DNA of 9,821 nucleotides, taken from positions 8,618 through 18,438 of the forward strand of contig DNXU01000025.1 of assembly GCA_003505715.1 (NCBI GenBank). Reading direction: 5' to 3'. Every line of letters begins with the position of its first letter. Positions within the stretch are counted from its first letter, which is position 1. This document shows, piece by piece, positions 6,744-9,821 of this stretch. This stretch comes from Cyanobacteria bacterium UBA8803 (GTDB lineage Bacteria; Cyanobacteriota; Cyanobacteriia; Cyanobacteriales; Coleofasciculaceae). The translations under genes and the position numbers were made by a program. The notes under the pieces are model-generated. The model ran no database searches and was not told the DNA's origin. It saw nothing but the letters and a program-made list of their open reading frames with translations.

Positions 6744-7895
6744 TTAATTTTCTATTGGAACCAAGTCTAATTCTTTTAGTGCCCGTTCTAGAGCAGCGGT
6801 TTCAAAGTTTAGGGTCATCGCTCCATGAAAGTTAGGTTTTACGGTAATGTCATCAATCGTGTAAACATTCACGACTCCAAACTGAACGGCTTTGACATCG
6901 GCTTTTCTGGGCAAGATCTCGACATATTTTTTTAAGTAACCCGCGCTAATATTAACGGCTATATCAATACGATGGTAATTGCCTACGTTAACCAAGCCAA
7001 ACATTTTGATATCTACTTGAGATTGTTCTTGCTGAATTTGCTCTTGTAAAGTTAAGGCTCCCACATCAATTAACTCTTCCATTTGAGCGGTATCGGCTAA
7101 ATTTTTCTTGAACAACCCTAAAAGCTGCATTAAGGTGACTTCATCGCGATCTCGGAGAATCAACTCTAGATTCACTCCCAGCTTCTCTTCATTAACGTTA
7201 GCCTTGAGAAACGCGATCGCAGTTTCTTTAAACCTCTGACTTACTTCCTGCTCCTCCTTAGCAGCTAAACTTTGTCCATCTCCGATATCGATCAGGCCAA
7301 ATTTAATCAACAGTTTGTCAATCCCCAAGATTTGCTTTTGAATCGCTAGCAACAGCATGGATCTCAGATTCGACCGCAATTCACCAATCGGATTCAATAA
7401 CCACCAAATCCTCCGGGTGGGAGATAATCGATGGAACTGTTGACCTCGATGCCAGCGATATTTTAACTTTTGATAGGGCAGGTAGCGTTTTAGAGAGGCT
7501 ATCTGCCAATAAGGGATTTGGATTAAGAGTTTGCCTGATTCAAAGCTTAAGGCATAGCGAATATTTTCTTCGATTTGAATTTCAACGTCGTAAAGGTCGA
7601 AGAGACTGGTGCGTCTGCCTAAAACTCCAATATGGAAATCTCGAATAAAATAAGCGGCTGCTTCAAGTTGATGGATAAGCTGTTTTTTAATCGAATTAAA
7701 GTCGAGATCTTTCCCGACTTTTAACGAAATTTTGTAAGATTCTTCTAGGGGAGTAATTTGGCTAGCAGGAATTTGCCTGTGCCTTAAAGATTCGCTGATG
7801 TCCTGGTCTAGCTTTCTCAACAGCTCTGTGGCATATTCGTGAAAAAAATCTAGGAAATACTCGTAGCTTTTAGTGCGATCGACATTTTGAGTCAT
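6744..7895 (-). CDS. Conserved-looking protein of unknown function
   Basis: This encodes 383 residues from ATG 7895 and I do not recognise a family. The N-terminal third (about 1-90) is charged and helical. Residues 92-165 are rich in aromatic and basic residues and include 'YRWHRGQQFHRL' (146-157). A hydrophobic stretch, 'SMLLLAIQKQILGIDKLLI' (179-197), is not long or clean enough to be a confident membrane span. Residues 210-230 and 250-293 look helical and acidic. Three similar short strands recur: 'KFGLIDIGDG' (198-207), 'MFGLVNVGNY' (298-307) and 'QFGVVNVYTI' (338-347), suggesting a repeated beta element. Codon use and a HIP1 site (7213) match the neighbours, so it looks native. It is divergent from the JAMM gene over 113 bp. 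No clear Shine-Dalgarno sequence is seen. Confidence 0.75.
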   Translation of the reverse strand: MTQNVDRTKSYEYFLDFFHEYATELLRKLDQDISESLRHRQIPASQITPLEESYKISLKVGKDLDFNSIKKQLIHQLEAAAYFIRDFHIGVLGRRTSLFDLYDVEIQIEENIRYALSFESGKLLIQIPYWQIASLKRYLPYQKLKYRWHRGQQFHRLSPTRRIWWLLNPIGELRSNLRSMLLLAIQKQILGIDKLLIKFGLIDIGDGQSLAAKEEQEVSQRFKETAIAFLKANVNEEKLGVNLELILRDRDEVTLMQLLGLFKKNLADTAQMEELIDVGALTLQEQIQQEQSQVDIKMFGLVNVGNYHRIDIAVNISAGYLKKYVEILPRKADVKAVQFGVVNVYTIDDITVKPNFHGAMTLNFETAALERALKELDLVPIEN

Positions 7896-7966
7896 GGTTG
7901 TAACTTAGAATGGCGTAAGTTCCGGTATGCCAGGAGCGAAGTCGAAGGGTTTTTAGGTATGCGCCT

Positions 7967-7972
7967 TATAAT
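7967..7972 (+). promoter_or_regulatory. TATAAT -10 box upstream of JAMM gene
   Basis: A perfect TATAAT lies in the 113-bp divergent gap, 36 bp before the JAMM start. No good -35 hexamer occurs 16-18 bp upstream (GAAGGG at 7944-7949). If it is used, the leader would be roughly 30 nt. The gap also has a direct repeat GGTATGC (7924-7930, 7956-7962). Confidence 0.4.
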
Positions 7973-8008
7973 AGGTAAGGACTTGTTGATATTGATTTCA
8001 GGACAAGG

Positions 8009-8527
8009 TTGGCAATCCTTAAACTCTGCTCCCACCATCTCCAGATTATCCAAACTCAGGCCGAAAGCACCTATCCGGAGGAGTGCTGCGGGTTGCTGTT
8101 GGGTCAGCTCAATGGGGATGTCAAAACGTTAGTTGAGGTATGGCCTACCGAAAATGCTTGGAATGATGAGGCAGCTGAGGCTTTCCAAGCGATTGAGGGT
8201 TCAGTCCAGCACTTGTCTGGGAAACGCAACCGCTTTACGATTGACCCTCAAGTCATGCTAAAGGCTCAAAAGGACGCACGCGATCGCCATTTGGATATAA
8301 TTGGAATCTATCACTCTCATCCCGATTACCCAGCCGTGCCTTCGGAATTCGATCGGGCGATCGCTTGGCAGCAATACTCGTATATTATAGTTTCCGTTCA
8401 ACAAGGTTTAGCTTGTGACCTCAGAAGCTGGAGCCTCCATGATGATGGCCAATTCCAGCCAGAGGAGGTTCTCAAGGTCGAAGCTTCGGCTCTTGGGGAG
8501 TTTGGCACCCTATCCTCTAGCGGATAA
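8009..8527 (+). CDS. JAMM/MPN (M67-type) metallopeptidase
   Basis: This 172-residue zinc peptidase of the JAB/MPN fold is the prokaryotic relative of eukaryotic deubiquitinases. The JAMM signature is complete: Glu25 before 'CCGLLLG' (26-32), His102 and His104 in 'HSHP', then Ser112 and Asp115, matching HxH-x7-S-x2-D. The size fits the single-domain cyanobacterial and actinobacterial group. The start is a TTG at 8009 with AGGA 5 nt upstream. The frame is closed by TAA at 7976-7978 and contains no ATG or GTG between, so TTG is the only usual start. In actinobacteria the related Mec enzyme removes the cysteinyl product from the ubiquitin-like carrier CysO. The MoeZ-type gene 106 bp downstream on the same strand fits such a role, but the carrier is not in this window. 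Confidence 0.88.
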   Translation: MAILKLCSHHLQIIQTQAESTYPEECCGLLLGQLNGDVKTLVEVWPTENAWNDEAAEAFQAIEGSVQHLSGKRNRFTIDPQVMLKAQKDARDRHLDIIGIYHSHPDYPAVPSEFDRAIAWQQYSYIIVSVQQGLACDLRSWSLHDDGQFQPEEVLKVEASALGEFGTLSSSG

Positions 8528-8633
8528 ATGCTGCTGTTAGGGGGATGGGGGAGCAAGTGCTAACAGCTAAACGGCTGGCCTCAACGACTTCTTGGATAAG
8601 CTATTCACTATTGAAGCTCCTTACCGAATTGCC
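8528..8633 (+). other. Gap between JAMM and MoeZ genes with hairpin
   Basis: The 106-bp gap contains a perfect 8-bp inverted repeat GCTGTTAG/CTAACAGC (8533-8540/8560-8567) with a 19-nt, G-rich loop (GGGGATGGGG region, 8541-8559). No T-run follows, so it is a poor terminator and read-through into the MoeZ gene is plausible. No strong promoter is visible. Confidence 0.4.
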
Positions 8634-9806
8634 ATGTTAAATCCCAATCTGGATGAAATCCAGCTAACCCGCGAAGAATACGAACGCTATTCCCGGCATC
8701 TAATTTTGCCGGAAGTTGGGCTGGAAGGGCAAAAACGCCTCAAAGCCGCCAGCGTGCTTTGTATCGGTACGGGTGGACTCGGTTCACCGCTATTGCTTTA
8801 CCTCGCTGCTGCGGGTATCGGGCGCATCGGGATTGTTGATTTTGATGTCGTCGATAGCTCTAACCTCCAACGTCAGGTGATTCACGGCACCTCCTGGGTG
8901 GGTAAACCGAAAATTCAGTCCGCCAAAACCCGAATTCTCGAAATTAACCCCAACTGCCAGGTAGAACTCTACGAAACTCGTCTGACTTCCGAAAATGCCC
9001 TGGATATTATGAAACCCTACGACATTGTCGTAGATGGTACTGATAACTTCCCCACCCGTTACCTCGTCAATGATGCCTGCGTATTGCTGGGGAAACCCAA
9101 TGTCTATGGTTCAATTTTCCGCTTTGAAGGTCAGGCAACTGTATTTAACTACGAAGGCGGGCCAAACTACCGCGACTTGTACCCCGAACCCCCACCACCA
9201 GGAATGGTGCCTTCTTGTGCAGAAGGTGGCGTTTTAGGTATTCTGCCAGGAATTATTGGTGTCATCCAGGCCACGGAAACCGTTAAGATTATTTTGGGGC
9301 AAGGCCAGACCCTCAACGGACGGTTGTTGCTGTACAACGCCCTGGATATGAAATTCCGCGAACTCAAACTGCGACCAAATCCAGAGCGCCCCGTAATTGA
9401 GAAGTTAGTTGACTACGAACAATTCTGCGGTATTACCCAAGCCAAAGAACAGGAGGCAAAACAGTTGATGGCACTCCAAGAGATGAGCGTACAGGAACTG
9501 AAGGAACTGCTAGATAGTGGCATGAAGGACTTTGTCCTCGTTGACGTTCGCAATCCCAACGAGTACCAGATTGCTAAAATTCCAGGATCAGTCCTCGTAC
9601 CTTTACCGGACATCGAGAATGGTTCTGGTATCGAAAAAATTAAGGAATTGCTTAACGGTCATCGTTTAATTGCTCATTGCAAGATGGGAGGACGTTCTGC
9701 CAAAGCCCTATCAATTCTCAAAGATGCCGGAATTGAAGGAACCAACGTTAAAGGTGGAATTACCGCCTGGAGTCGGGAAATAGACTCATCAGTACCAGAG
9801 TATTAA
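8634..9806 (+). CDS. moeB: MoeB/MoeZ-type E1-like enzyme with rhodanese domain
   Basis: From ATG 8634 this encodes 390 residues. Residues about 12-265 form a ThiF/MoeB adenylyltransferase that activates the C-terminal glycine of ubiquitin-like sulfur carriers. The ATP loop is 'GTGGLGSP' (45-52), followed by 'DFDVVDSSNLQRQ' (69-81), the switch Asp134 in 'DGTDN' and thioester Cys195 in 'VPSCAEGG'. Residues about 283-388 form a rhodanese domain with active-site Cys349 in 'CKMGGRS', which would pass persulfide sulfur. Zinc-binding CxxC pairs of E. coli MoeB are absent: 'NYRDLYPEP' (178-186) and 'NPERPVIEKL' (249-258) stand in their places. This, plus 'DYEQFCG' (260-266), is typical of the MoeZ group with a fused rhodanese. 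An in-frame TTG at 8592 would add 14 residues and is less likely. It follows the JAMM gene and may share its transcript. Confidence 0.92.
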   Translation: MLNPNLDEIQLTREEYERYSRHLILPEVGLEGQKRLKAASVLCIGTGGLGSPLLLYLAAAGIGRIGIVDFDVVDSSNLQRQVIHGTSWVGKPKIQSAKTRILEINPNCQVELYETRLTSENALDIMKPYDIVVDGTDNFPTRYLVNDACVLLGKPNVYGSIFRFEGQATVFNYEGGPNYRDLYPEPPPPGMVPSCAEGGVLGILPGIIGVIQATETVKIILGQGQTLNGRLLLYNALDMKFRELKLRPNPERPVIEKLVDYEQFCGITQAKEQEAKQLMALQEMSVQELKELLDSGMKDFVLVDVRNPNEYQIAKIPGSVLVPLPDIENGSGIEKIKELLNGHRLIAHCKMGGRSAKALSILKDAGIEGTNVKGGITAWSREIDSSVPEY

Positions 9807-9821
9807 GGATGAGGGATGAGG
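9807..9821. repeat. GGATGAG heptamer array at window end
   Basis: Two GGATGAG units (9807-9813, 9814-9820) start immediately after the stop codon of the MoeZ gene, and a further G begins at the window edge. The array may continue outside. It is another 7-bp-period array in the window. Confidence 0.5.

Noticed and set aside
7924..7962. Repeat GGTATGC pair as an operator
   Set aside because: Two 7-mers 32 bp apart can arise by chance and there is no regulator gene or symmetry to support binding.
7887..8132. Plus-strand open frame crossing the divergent gap into the JAMM gene
   Set aside because: It overlaps the JAMM gene out of frame and begins inside the 383-residue gene, and its product has no recognisable features.
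8533..8567. Hairpin after the JAMM gene as a terminator
   Set aside because: The stem is only 8 bp with a 19-nt loop and no T-run follows, so termination is not supported.
1..9821. CRISPR array
   Set aside because: The repeats found have 7-bp units (plus one 12-bp duplication) without unique spacers, and no cas gene is present.

Overview
The window looks like a piece of a cyanobacterial chromosome, probably from a filamentous or otherwise repeat-rich species. The octamer GCGATCGC (HIP1, the cyanobacterial signature palindrome) occurs 11 times, at 440, 545, 977, 3083, 3350, 4519, 4602, 6342, 7213, 8280 and 8357, all inside genes. Most longer intergenic gaps carry short arrays with a 7-bp period, like the short tandemly repeated repetitive (STRR) sequences described in cyanobacteria. 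I see no rRNA, tRNA, transposase, phage gene or CRISPR array.

Layout. On the minus strand at the left edge is a HEAT-repeat protein (13-1257). A 473-bp divergent gap follows, holding heptamer arrays and a four-run G-quadruplex motif. On the plus strand come a D-lactate dehydrogenase (1731-2741), an endonuclease/exonuclease/phosphatase-fold protein (2887-3675) ending at a good rho-independent terminator, a DJ-1/PfpI domain fused to a helical ferritin-like domain (3954-5054), and a GT-B glycosyltransferase (5138-6214). Two minus-strand genes of unknown function follow: a small single-pass membrane protein (6233-6646) and a 383-residue protein (6744-7895), separated by an inverted heptamer array. 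From a divergent promoter region, the plus strand then carries a JAMM-type metallopeptidase (8009-8527) and a MoeB/MoeZ-type E1-like enzyme with a C-terminal rhodanese domain (8634-9806).

How the genes work together. Most neighbours seem to be independent housekeeping or accessory genes: fermentative NADH reoxidation, carbonyl or oxidative stress, and surface or glycolipid glycosylation. The one pair that makes functional sense is JAMM plus MoeZ-rhodanese. In actinobacteria the same enzyme types charge a ubiquitin-like sulfur carrier as a thiocarboxylate and later trim it during cysteine synthesis. No ubiquitin-like carrier (ThiS, MoaD or CysO type) or cysteine synthase is visible here, so that pathway is an inference.

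The least explained parts are the C-terminal domain of the PfpI protein, the 383-residue unknown, and the varied heptamer arrays, some of which overlap gene ends or apparent gene starts.
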